A stretch of DNA of 64,000 nucleotides, taken from NCBI GenBank assembly GCA_009599575.1, contig VWND01000073.1, positions 1,364,001 to 1,428,000 on the forward strand, written 5' to 3'. Numbering within the stretch: position 1 is the stretch's first letter; each line of letters begins with the position of its first letter. Shown in pieces: positions 56,038 through 64,000 of the stretch. The notes under the pieces were generated by a model. It worked only from the letters and a program-made list of their open reading frames with translations. It did no database searches and had not been told where the DNA came from. The position numbers and the translations under genes are program-made. This DNA is from Blumeriella jaapii (lineage: Eukaryota > Ascomycota > Leotiomycetes > Helotiales > Drepanopezizaceae).

Positions 56038-57384
56038 ATGTCGGAAATCACCCACCCCACCATCAAAGGTAAAGTCCCTCCAAAAACCCACCTCAGACTT
56101 TGTACAACGCCCGGTTTCTGGCAGGCAATAGTTGTCATTGTGATCGGAAGCAGGCAGTTGAGCCCCGTTGATCAGCCATCACACGAATTCTTGGTGCTTC
56201 CTAGGAGCGGTTCTCGCTCACGCATGCTGATATCGAAACTGACTTTCCACCCCGCGTAGATGGCTGGTTCCGCGAGATCTCCGACATGTGGCCTGGCCAG
56301 GCCATGACGCTGAAGGTCAAGAACATCATCCACCACGAGAAGAGTAAATACCAAGATGTGCTCATCTTCGAATCCACCGATCACGGAACCGTCCTGGTCT
56401 TGGACAATGTCATCCAGTGCACCGAGCGTGATGAGTTCTCTTACCAAGAGATGATCACCCACTTGGCCATGAACTCCCACCCGGATCCAAAGAAGGTCCT
56501 GGTCATTGGGGGCGGCGATGGAGGCGTTCTTCGTGAAGTCATCAAGCATGATTGTCTAGAGGAGGCTATCCTGTGCGATATCGACGAGGTATGTAGATGC
56601 CCAAAACCAGCGGTGCTACGATGTCGCTAACCATCCAACAGGCCGTCATTCGTCTGTCCAAGAAGTACCTTCCAGGCATGGCCATCAGCTACCAACACCC
56701 CAAGGTCAAGGTCCACGTTGGCGATGGATTCAAGTTCCTCGACGACTACAAGAACGAGTTCGATGTCATCATCACCGATTCCTCCGACCCAGAGGGACCA
56801 GCTGAGAGCCTGTTTCAGAAGCCGTACTTTGAGTTGCTCTTCGGCGCTCTTAAGGAAGGAGGTGTCATTACCACACAAGGTTGTATGTTTCATTTGCTTG
56901 CGGAAGCCAAGCGGCTATGCCATCGATTTCTCCGTCTTCTTTTCATCGTCATTTGCGCTCAACTTCGTCTGCCCTGCTCCGCATGTTCGTTTCGATTTCC
57001 AGAGTCTACGCAATTCTCTCTGAGCAGATATTTCTCTTTCTCTCCCCAAGATACAGAGTTTCTCGGCATCTTTTCTCGGAAGGACCAAGGCTAATATCAG
57101 TGATAGCTGAGAACCAATGGCTTCATCTTCCACTGATCACCAAGCTCAAGAAAGACTGCAAGGAGGTTTTCCCCAACGTGGAGTACGCGTACACCACCAT
57201 CCCGACCTACCCATCCGGCCAGATCGGCTTCATGGTCTGCTGCAAAGATGCCGACCGTGATCTCAAGACACCACTTCGCAGCTGGTCCGCTGAGGAGGAG
57301 GAGAAGCTTTGCAGATACTACAGCGCCGACATCCACAAGGCCAGTTTCGTGCTTCCCAACTTTGCGCGCATTGCGTTGAGATAG
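56038..57384 (+). CDS. SPE3: Spermidine synthase
   Basis: Exons 56038-56068, 56260-56588, 56642-56879 and 57107-57384; 291 residues. Family blocks: [52 protein letters not shown] with the substrate-gating region, [25 protein letters not shown] (decarboxylated SAM binding), [18 protein letters not shown] with the catalytic aspartate, [26 protein letters not shown] and [16 protein letters not shown]. It transfers aminopropyl to putrescine in the cytosol. Two introns are long for this window (191 and 227 nt) against 53 nt for the second, which may reflect regulation. Junction residues KDGWF and TTQAENQW confirm the boundaries. It converges with BNA6, with about 280 bp between the 3' ends. Confidence 0.95.
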
Positions 57385-57662
57385 GTGGAAGTGTTGAGAC
57401 GTACATAGGTGTGGGGGAAAAGAAAAGTCAGGGTGATGCACCACATCTAGTGACGATTCTACGATGGCATGATGGGCGATGTTCTTGCAGGGAGGTGGAT
57501 GGTCGTTGATATAAACAGTTCTTGGTTGGTGCTTCTCCGCGAAGTACAGCGATGTCACATAGACTTGGCGCGTAGATCTGCTGCACTCGGCGAAGCGTTG
57601 CTTTGTCAAACTAGACTCGACTTGACATACGCATTTGTTACAATGCGATTCAGTCTATTCTT

Positions 57663-58609
57663 TTAAGCTGCTTGGTTGATCTTCAACGAAAAGTCAACAT
57701 GAGGCACCCCCTGGTGTATCGTACTCGTGGAGATGATGTCGATGTCTAGAAGAAAAAATTAGTAGAGAGGAGAATAACCCAGTTCCAGACTCGCTTACCG
57801 TTGTTGATATAAGTGCCAACATTCTCGGCAGTCAAACCTCCACTACACTCAAGCAGGAACTCCCTCTTTCCCGCCCACCTCTGCTTTATACTTTGTGCCG
57901 CTACCTTCAAGCCGGGTCCATCGAAATTGTCCAGCATGATGATATCCGCTCCAGCAGCAATTGCCTCATCAGCAGAGGCTTCGTTGTCAACCTCCACCTC
58001 GACCTTCAGCGCAAAGCCGCCAACGGACTTGGCGGCCTTCACGGCGTCGGTGATGCTCCCCTTCGCCCAGATATGGTTGTCCTTGAGCATAATCATACTC
58101 GACAAGTCATGGCGATGTCCATCTACCCCTCCAACGATCATCCCATACTTTTCCACCAATCTGAACCCCGGCGTGGTCTTCCTCGTCCCAGCCAGAATGC
58201 CCTGATAGCCGGCGTTCCTGACCAATTCATCGATTGCACGCGACTTCGTCGCCACCCCGGAGCATCTACTCAGGGTGTTCAAGGCAACCCTCTCCCCCAG
58301 CAGCAGTTTCCGCACCGGCCCAGTCACAGTTGCAACGGCGATCTTGCCCGCAGACCCTGGCTGCACCACCTCTCCCTCTTTCATGTGCCACTCGACGGTG
58401 CATCCTGCCTGTGCGAAGATCTCGTCGACGAAAGGTACGCCGGCGAGGACTCCTGCGGACTTGCCGAACAGGGTGGCGGTGCGCTCGCTGTCGCCCACGA
58501 CAAACCCGCCGTAATCGAAGGAGGGCGTATCCTCTGCGAACCAGGCGGTGATTTGGGACTTCCAGTGGACAGGCAGAAGGTCTGCGGCGTTTCCGTGCCG
58601 CAGAGCCAT
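57663..58609 (-). CDS. BNA6: Quinolinate phosphoribosyltransferase (decarboxylating)
   Basis: Exons 58609-57799 and 57745-57663, 297 residues. Family blocks: [100 protein letters not shown] with the phosphate-binding basic residues, [34 protein letters not shown] and [24 protein letters not shown] across the 53-nt intron. It makes nicotinate mononucleotide from quinolinate and PRPP, the last pathway-specific step of NAD synthesis from tryptophan. NPT1, which makes the same product by salvage, lies about 2 kb away. It is divergent from the dihydroorotate dehydrogenase gene across 273 bp. Confidence 0.95.
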
Positions 58610-58882
58610 TTCCGTGGCGTGGGTGAGTTGGATGCTTGAAAGAGTTGGAGGGGTCGAGGGGGGAGATGTGTGTACTGTACTGTACTGTACTGTAGTGCTG
58701 TAACGACAGACGAGGCTGCGAGAGGAGGCTGCGAGAGACGAGAAAGCTTCCGAGCGAGATCCGTGCCGAGCATTGCCCGGTTCGCGCTACGTACATCGGC
58801 TCGAGCAAATGCGCAAATGTCAGTCGTGACAACTTCCCAGCTGCTGGTCAAGACACAACAAGATTCAATCGTGCCCGTCACG
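58610..58882. promoter_or_regulatory. Divergent promoter, BNA6 / DHODH
   Basis: 273 bp containing the perfect pentamer array TGTAC x4 (58671-58694), part of the recurring GTAC motif of this window. Confidence 0.5.
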
Positions 58883-60478
58883 ATGGCGCCCTCTTCGCTG
58901 CGCCCTCTGCGCTTCTCGCGAGCACCAACTCGTCGTCTCCTTGGACCGCTCTCCCGCCCAGTCCTGCTTCCACGATCTGTACAATTCTCTCGCCCTGCGT
59001 CGACAGCTGCTGCCGACGCCAGCTCCCTCGCAACGCGGCTCCGCAACCTGCTCTATGGAACCTCGTTCTCGTTGTTCGCTGTCTTCAGCTACCTCTACAT
59101 CACCGATACCCGCGCGAGCGTGCACCAATGGCTCGTGGTTCCGGCTCTGCGGTGGATTTATCCGGACGCAGAGGACGCGCATCGCGCTGGCACGCAAGCC
59201 TTGAAGAATGCCTATGCTCTCGGGATCCATCCAAGAGAACGGGCCAAGGACAAGGAGGAGTCGGCTCTCAGCGTCACCGTCTTTGGGCAGAGACTCCAGA
59301 ACCCAGTGGGCACATCGGCCGGCATCGACAAGCTGGCCGAGATCCCGGACGCGTTGTTTGCCTTGGGCCCGGCGATTGTCGAAGTGGGAGGCACTACGCC
59401 ATTCCCGCAGGACGGGAACCCGAGACCGAGAGTCTTCAGACTACCGGACCGAAACTCCATGATCAATCGGTATGGGTTGAACTCGAAGGGGGCCGATGCC
59501 ATGGCAAAGACCTTACGGGAACGAGTAAGGGCGTTTGCGCTCCGCAGTGGGTATGGGGTAGGAATCGATGCCGAGGAGCATGTTTTGAATGGAGGTGCGG
59601 GGGTGCCTCCGGGAAGCTTGACGGAGGGAAAGCTGCTGCTGGTGCAGATTGCGAAGAACAAGAACACCAAGGACGATGACATCGAGGCTGTGACGAGGGA
59701 CTACGTCTACTGCGTGGAGAGGCTGGCACCCTACGCGGACGTCTTGGTCGTGAATGTTAGCAGCCCTAACACACCAGGTTTACGGACACTCCAGAGAGTA
59801 GAACCTTTAACCAAGATTCTGGAAGGGATAGTGGGTGCTGCGAAAGCCACCAAGAGGAAGAATGCGCCCAAGGTGATGGTCAAGGTCTCTCCCGATGAGG
59901 ATCAAGATGAGCAGATCGAGGGCATCGTGGAAGCTATCTGGAGGAGCGGTGTGGATGGGGTGATAGTGGGAAACACCACGAACCGCAGGGACAATATCCT
60001 ACCCAAGGACCTTGCTCTGACGCCACAGGAGAGAGAGGTGCTCAACGAGCAGGGCGGTTTATCTGGCCCGCACATGTTCGAGAGAACACTGAGCTTGGTC
60101 AAGAGATACCGACAGCTCCTCGACCAAGGACCGCCGCCTGAGCCAAACGAAGAGGAGCAAGCGGCCACATCTGTGGGTGCCATCTCCACCAGTGGCAAGG
60201 ATGGTCTCAACATCCCAGAGCAGATGGAGTCAACGAAGGCGACGGTTTCTCAGGCCGTATCGGCCGCGGCGAAGGGCGTATCGAAAAGGGTGGGCGGGCA
60301 TCCACAGGAGCAAAAAGTCATTTTTGCGACGGGTGGCGTCACGAACGGGAAGCAAGCGCTGGAGATCCTGAACGCGGGAGCCAGCGTTGCGCAGGTGTAC
60401 ACGGCGTTGGTGTACGGGGGCTCGGGAACCATTACGAGGATCAAAAGAGAGATGAAGGAGGAGATTGCGAAGAAATAG
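58883..60478 (+). CDS. URA9: Mitochondrial dihydroorotate dehydrogenase (class 2)
   Basis: Single exon, 531 residues from the ATG at 58883. The N-terminus is Arg/Ser-rich without acids (mitochondrial presequence), followed by a membrane segment near residue 60 (YGTSFSLFAVFSYLYI) as in quinone-linked class 2 enzymes. Core motifs: VFGQRLQNPVGTSAGIDK, ALGPAIVEVGGTTPFPQDGNPRPRVFRLP, SMINRYGLNSKGAD, DVLVVNVSSPNTPGLRTLQ, VMVKVSPDEDQDEQ, GVIVGNTTNRR and IFATGGVTNGKQALEILNAGASVAQVYTALVYGG for FMN binding. An insertion of about 60 residues rich in Ala, Ser and Glu precedes the last block. It oxidises dihydroorotate to orotate at the inner mitochondrial membrane in pyrimidine synthesis. An in-frame ATG upstream (MSVVTTSQL) exists, but the one chosen starts the presequence. 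Confidence 0.94.
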   Translation: MAPSSLRPLRFSRAPTRRLLGPLSRPVLLPRSVQFSRPASTAAADASSLATRLRNLLYGTSFSLFAVFSYLYITDTRASVHQWLVVPALRWIYPDAEDAHRAGTQALKNAYALGIHPRERAKDKEESALSVTVFGQRLQNPVGTSAGIDKLAEIPDALFALGPAIVEVGGTTPFPQDGNPRPRVFRLPDRNSMINRYGLNSKGADAMAKTLRERVRAFALRSGYGVGIDAEEHVLNGGAGVPPGSLTEGKLLLVQIAKNKNTKDDDIEAVTRDYVYCVERLAPYADVLVVNVSSPNTPGLRTLQRVEPLTKILEGIVGAAKATKRKNAPKVMVKVSPDEDQDEQIEGIVEAIWRSGVDGVIVGNTTNRRDNILPKDLALTPQEREVLNEQGGLSGPHMFERTLSLVKRYRQLLDQGPPPEPNEEEQAATSVGAISTSGKDGLNIPEQMESTKATVSQAVSAAAKGVSKRVGGHPQEQKVIFATGGVTNGKQALEILNAGASVAQVYTALVYGGSGTITRIKREMKEEIAKK

Positions 60479-61446
60479 ATGGCGCCCATGTGCACTGTAC
60501 ACGGACCGAAGGCAGACGATAGATGGGTTGGTGAGCCGCCTTGTATCTGTATACTAATCGCTCACGAGGCCAAGCTTTGCTGGCGGTGTTGATATCTGGC
60601 AGTTTGTTTACTTGCTGGGGGTGAAGCATCAGCAACCGAGTGTTCGTTGATAAGCGGACGCCCGGGCGACTGTGCTGTACGACTCTACACATAAGTAAGT
60701 ACAGTACTGCACTGTACTGCACTGTACTGTATGTAGATACTGTACGATATCAAAGTATCGGCATCCCCCGGTCTTGGTCCAACCTAGACGGTGCAGAAGA
60801 TCCATGGACCCCAAATCGGCTTAGTCTGGGGCTCGCTAGATTCACAGGTCTCAGGGGCACGGCATGAGGTCTGGGCATGTGCTGGCAGCTCCAACCAAAC
60901 GATGAACATACGCGCGCGATGTCTTCCTTTTGATCGCGACCAGAGACCAGACCAGACCGACCAGATACGCACCGTACTGGATGTGCTGTACAGCCCAAGC
61001 GGGTACCGTCCCAATAGCCTCGCCGACGAGAGCACCAGTGTCAGAAGGGCTCTCTCCCGCCTGACGTTGACTACTCTTTGCTTCTGTCACTCTGCCTGTT
61101 CGCTCGCTACCTTGTTCGCGTTTGAGCTTCTTTTTTTCTCGTGATGCTTGTTTGCTGTGCCCAGACCATGCTTACTACCCCCCCTACCTGACCGGTACTT
61201 GTCGTTCGTTTCACTTCTGTCGTTCTGGTTGTCTTTGTCGTTCGTCTCTTGCTGCCTCTCGCTCAAGGAGCTAGCTCTCCTCGCCCTCCTCGCCCTCCTC
61301 GCCCTCCTCGCACGACACATGGCGAAGTCTTGCACAATGCCTAGTTTACTTCGACTTCTCCTCGCTTGAAACATCTGCCCTCACTCAGGCATTCATCGCC
61401 AGAAATCTCAGACGTAAGCCATCTTATGGCGCGCTCTCCGCCTACA
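60479..61446. other. Intergenic with simple repeats
   Basis: About 970 nt: GTACAGTAC/CACTGTACTG units at 60700-60735, a CCTCG(C) repeat (CGCCCTC x3, about 61275-61311) and the GH16 gene leader. No gene seen. Confidence 0.55.
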
Positions 61447-62661
61447 ATGGCTCTGCCAGCATCCATCTTGGCCAGCATCCTCCTCTTCTCACTTCCGAAC
61501 CTCACCCTTGCGAACACAGACAACGGGGACGAGTGCTCTTGCTTTCGGACAAACGGATCCTCGCCCGGATACTTCCTGAACCACCAGTTCCACGACTACA
61601 GGAATGTTGCTGGGGCGTCAAGTCCACCTGCCCTGATCTCGGACAGATCGAATGCCACGAATGCCCCCTCGACGTCGGCGTTCTTCCGCGAGGATGCGTG
61701 GACGGACGAGTGGACGATTCAGAACTGGAACAATAGTGATAGCATGGCGACATCGGGGGCTTCGGTGTTGATGGTCAACACGCCGAACAACGTGTATCTT
61801 GGTAGGCCGCCCCTTTCGTGATATCCGCGTGGGAGGTATCCCCATCCTGACTGCTGAGCAGAGCAGAGCCAAGACGACTCCCCCGACTACAGCTCCTACC
61901 TCACCCTCCGCACGGCCCGCCACCACGACTTCCAATCCGTGGCGGAGATGGACTCGGTCGCGCAAGACTTCCACCACCTCTCCGCACGCTTCATGGCGCG
62001 CGTCGTTGGGTCGCCCGGGGCCTGCGCCGGTCTCTTCACCTACCTGGCCGGCACGAACGAGGCCGAGGTGCAAGAAGCCGACATCGAGATCCTGACGCGC
62101 GAGGCGCGCGACCTCGTTCACTACACGAACCAGCCGTCGGTCGACGGGGCCGGGCACGACGTGTCCCGGGCGACGGTCGCCGGCACGAACCCCGGCGACC
62201 GCGCCTGGACGCTCTGGAACGTGTACCGGGTCGACTGGATGCCGACGCAGGTGAGCTGGTACGTGAACGGGGCGAGCGTGGCCAACATCAGCTTCCAGAC
62301 GCCCCAGGCGCCGGCCGCGCTGGTCGTGAACATGTGGAGCGACGGCGGGGTGTGGACGGGCAACATGACGCTGCTCGACGAGGCCTTCCTCCAGATCCAG
62401 TGGATCGAGATTGCGTACAACACCAGCGGGCCGCGCGCCGGGTCGGGGGCGGCGGGTGCCCTGGCGAAGCGGAAGGGATCGGCCGGGTGCCGGGTGGTGT
62501 GTGGGATCGACGAGGACGTCGCCGTGACCGGGCAGCCGGTGCTGCTGTACAACCACACGGGCATGGCAGCGGTCGGACGGCGGGGGGAGGGCGTGGGCGC
62601 GCGGGGGTGGATGCCGCTGGTGGTGGTGGTGGGTGGCGGGTGGATGTTTCGATCCTTGTAG
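61447..62661 (+). CDS. Secreted GH16-type glycoside hydrolase
   Basis: Exons 61447-61801 and about 61862-62661, near 384 residues. A clear signal peptide (MALPASILASILLFSLPNLTLA) precedes ECSCFRTNGSSPGYFLNHQFHDYRN, a start common in fungal GH16 proteins. After the 60-nt intron come YSSYLTLRTARHHDFQSVAEMDS, SPGACAGLFTYLAG, the catalytic motif E-x-D-x-E (EADIEIL, about residues 190-194), VHYTNQPSVDG, WNVYRVDWMPTQVSWYVNG and MWSDGGVWTGNM. It probably cleaves or transfers beta-1,3 or mixed glucans in the cell wall or outside the cell. The C-terminus is hydrophobic (PLVVVVGGGWMFRSL), possibly a GPI-anchor signal. The acceptor could be 61858 or 61861. An in-frame ATG at 61426 would add MARSPPT. This gene is markedly GC-rich at its 3' half compared with its neighbours. 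Confidence 0.85.
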
Positions 62662-62723
62662 GGGGAGTCCATGGATGGGTGTAGGAAGTGGTTGGTATGT
62701 GTCGATGGATTATCACGTACTTT

Positions 62724-62769
62724 GTTGTAGGTGTTGTAGGTGTTGTAGGTGTTGTAGGTGTTGTAGGTG
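62724..62769 (+). repeat. 9-nt tandem repeat GTTGTAGGT
   Basis: Five or six perfect copies directly before the 14-nt array. Confidence 0.9.
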
Positions 62770-62775
62770 TTGTCA

Positions 62776-63415
62776 GTAAGTATTGTGTTGTAAGTCTTGT
62801 GTAGGTAGTGAGTATTGTGTTGTAAGTGTTGTATTGCAAGTCTTGTGTTTTGTATTATAAGTATTATATTGCAAGTATTATATTGTAAGTATTATATTGT
62901 AAGTCTTGTATTGTAAGTCTTGTATTGTAAGTCTTGTATTGTAAGTCTTGTATTGTAAGTGTTGTTTTGTAAGTATTATACTAAGTCTTGTATTGTAAGT
63001 GCTGTATTGTAAGTGTTGTATTGTAAATCCTGTGTTTTGTGTTGTAAGTTTTTGTAAGTTTTGTAAGTCTTGTAAGTCTTGTAAGTCTTGTATTGTAAGT
63101 GCTGTATTGTAAGTCTTGTGTTATGTATTGTAAGTGTTGTTTTGTAAGTGTTGTTTTGAAAGTGTTGTATTGTAAGTGTTGTATTGTAAGTGTTGTATTG
63201 TAAGTGTTGTATTGTAAGTGTTGTAGTAGGTGTTGTATTGTAAATGTTGCTTTGTAAGTTTTGTAATGTTTTGTAAGTGTTGTAATGTAATGTAAGTCTT
63301 GTAAGTGTTGTACTGTAAGTAATATCTTCAAAAGTATTGTGTTTTGTATTGTAAGTTTTGTAAGTCTTGTGTTTTGTAAGTCTTGTGTAGTGTGTTGTAA
63401 GTATTGCATTGTAAA
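62776..63415 (+). repeat. 14-nt degenerate minisatellite (TTGTAAGTGTTGTA-like)
   Basis: About 640 nt of imperfect tandem units built on GTATTGTAAGTGTT and variants (C, A or G at one position; some units shortened to TTGTAAGT). The hexamer GTAAGT occurs about 30 times by eye. The 142-codon open frame on the minus strand (62981-63409) is a by-product of the repeat. Confidence 0.9.
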
Positions 63416-63778
63416 TATGGCATGGTCAGTATTCCAAGCATTCTAAGTAAGGACTATCATCCTAAGTACTATCACTTGATACACGTGTATCTGTACAGTG
63501 TGTACAGTATCATAGTCTACAGACCGTATCGTACACATATACTGTATACCATCAACCTTGATGCGGCCTCAGCCAACCAACCCCATCGAGTTAAGCCCAG
63601 CCGATCCGACGCATCGCCCATCCCCCTCTTCTTCTTATCTTTCCCAGTCCACAATCCCATCCCTCCGACCCTCCACCATCCACTCATTCTTCCATTCATT
63701 CGTTCCATCCATCCATCCCTCCATCCGTCATCCTCCCCATCTTCTCCGGCCGGTCTGCCTCGCCGACCCGACCCGACG
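63416..63778. promoter_or_regulatory. Upstream region of the right-edge gene
   Basis: Contains CTGTACAGTG-type motifs (63491-63510, 63538-63548) and a CCATCCAT-rich pyrimidine leader (63650-63730) before the ATG at 63779. Confidence 0.45.
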
Positions 63779-64000
63779 ATGTATGCGCCTGCGGCGGGAT
63801 ACGGCCCGGGGAACAACAACAGCAGCAGCAGCAGCAGCCCAACAACGTCCGGCAATCCCAATGGCCCTCAGGGCTCTCAGGGCCCTCCACCTGCGCCGCC
63901 GCCGCCGCCGCACACAGCTCCCCAGCCTCAGCCCCATCACCCCCACCATGGACCACAGCAGCATCAGCAGCAGCAACAGCATCAGCATCAGCAACAGCAA
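63779..64000 (+). CDS. N-terminus of a Gln/His/Pro-rich protein, cut by the window edge
   Basis: ATG at 63779 and no stop to the window end, 74 codons. It reads MYAPAAGYGPGNNNSSSSSS, then GNPNGPQGSQGPPPAPPPPP and a histidine/glutamine-rich stretch encoded by CAG/CAT/CAA repeats. Such polyQ-rich N-termini are usual in fungal transcription regulators and RNA-binding proteins, but the visible part has no domain, so no identity is given. The pyrimidine-rich leader directly upstream supports this start. Confidence 0.6.
   Translation, partial: MYAPAAGYGPGNNNSSSSSSPTTSGNPNGPQGSQGPPPAPPPPPHTAPQPQPHHPHHGPQQHQQQQQHQHQQQQ

Noticed and set aside
61618..62556. 312-codon minus-strand frame
   Set aside because: Antisense shadow of the GC-rich GH16 exon; Arg/Pro/His-rich, no start context or family character.
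62981..63409. 142-codon minus-strand frame
   Set aside because: Produced by the 14-nt tandem repeat; the translation is a periodic Gln/Tyr/Leu/Thr string.
1..64000. tRNA or rRNA genes
   Set aside because: No TTCGA-type T-loop with a matching acceptor stem was noticed by eye; a covariance-model search (tRNAscan-SE, Infernal) would be needed to exclude them, and a hit would overturn this.

Overview
This 64 kb window is nuclear DNA from a filamentous ascomycete (Pezizomycotina). The evidence is the gene content, compact genes with many introns (mostly 43-75 nt, GT-AG, with CTAAC/CTGAC-like branch points), and family features typical of that group: a cellular RNA-dependent RNA polymerase of the RNA-silencing type, fungal Med8, Nus1, Sam37 and Loc1, and a bifunctional Ade2. 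I cannot name a class or species from sequence alone. I see no ribosomal RNA, tRNA, transposon, virus or CRISPR array. Exon boundaries were deduced by hand from splice consensus and from continuity of conserved protein blocks.

Layout, left to right. 0-11.4 kb: a small fungal protein of unknown function, an aldose 1-epimerase, Mediator subunit MED8 and a divergent EF-hand protein, NUS1 (dolichol synthesis), a Ppn2-type calcineurin-like phosphatase, and a class II eIF4E. 12.7-25.5 kb: a GLUT/VPS73-like sugar transporter, a 1324-residue RNA-dependent RNA polymerase, a short-chain dehydrogenase, the mitochondrial import protein SAM37, and a TBC-domain Rab-GAP. 26.4-34.7 kb: a purine block with ADE13 and ADE12 on the minus strand and ADE2 on the plus strand, and the copper chaperone ATX1 between ADE13 and ADE12. 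35-53.6 kb: TCF25/Rqc1, a mitochondrial PP2C phosphatase, a fungal protein of unknown function, PEX12, LOC1 divergent from HIS3, a second uncharacterised acidic protein, and a multi-pass membrane protein. 54-60.5 kb: NPT1, SPE3, the quinolinate phosphoribosyltransferase BNA6 and the mitochondrial dihydroorotate dehydrogenase. 61.4-64 kb: a secreted GH16-like glycosidase, a 14-nt minisatellite, and the 5' end of a Gln/His/Pro-rich protein cut by the window edge.

Functional theme: many genes serve nucleotide and phosphoribosyl metabolism. ADE2, ADE12 and ADE13 act in purine synthesis, HIS3 in histidine synthesis, NPT1 and BNA6 in NAD synthesis, and the DHODH gene in pyrimidine synthesis, with SPE3 (polyamines) beside them. 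These are housekeeping functions; I see no secondary-metabolite backbone gene.

Most unusual structures: (i) ADE13 is deduced to have eleven exons, two of them only 7 nt long, plus a GC-AG first intron; (ii) NPT1 has a second GC-AG intron; (iii) several conserved genes (PEX12 twice, NUS1, the 40.8 kb gene, the 48.2 kb gene, possibly PPN2) have their conserved blocks in different frames with no splice sites between, which I read mainly as sequence or assembly indels but which could be real decay; (iv) long poly-C/poly-G tracts, a recurring GTACAGTAC-like intergenic motif, and a minisatellite whose unit contains a perfect 5' splice-site hexamer.
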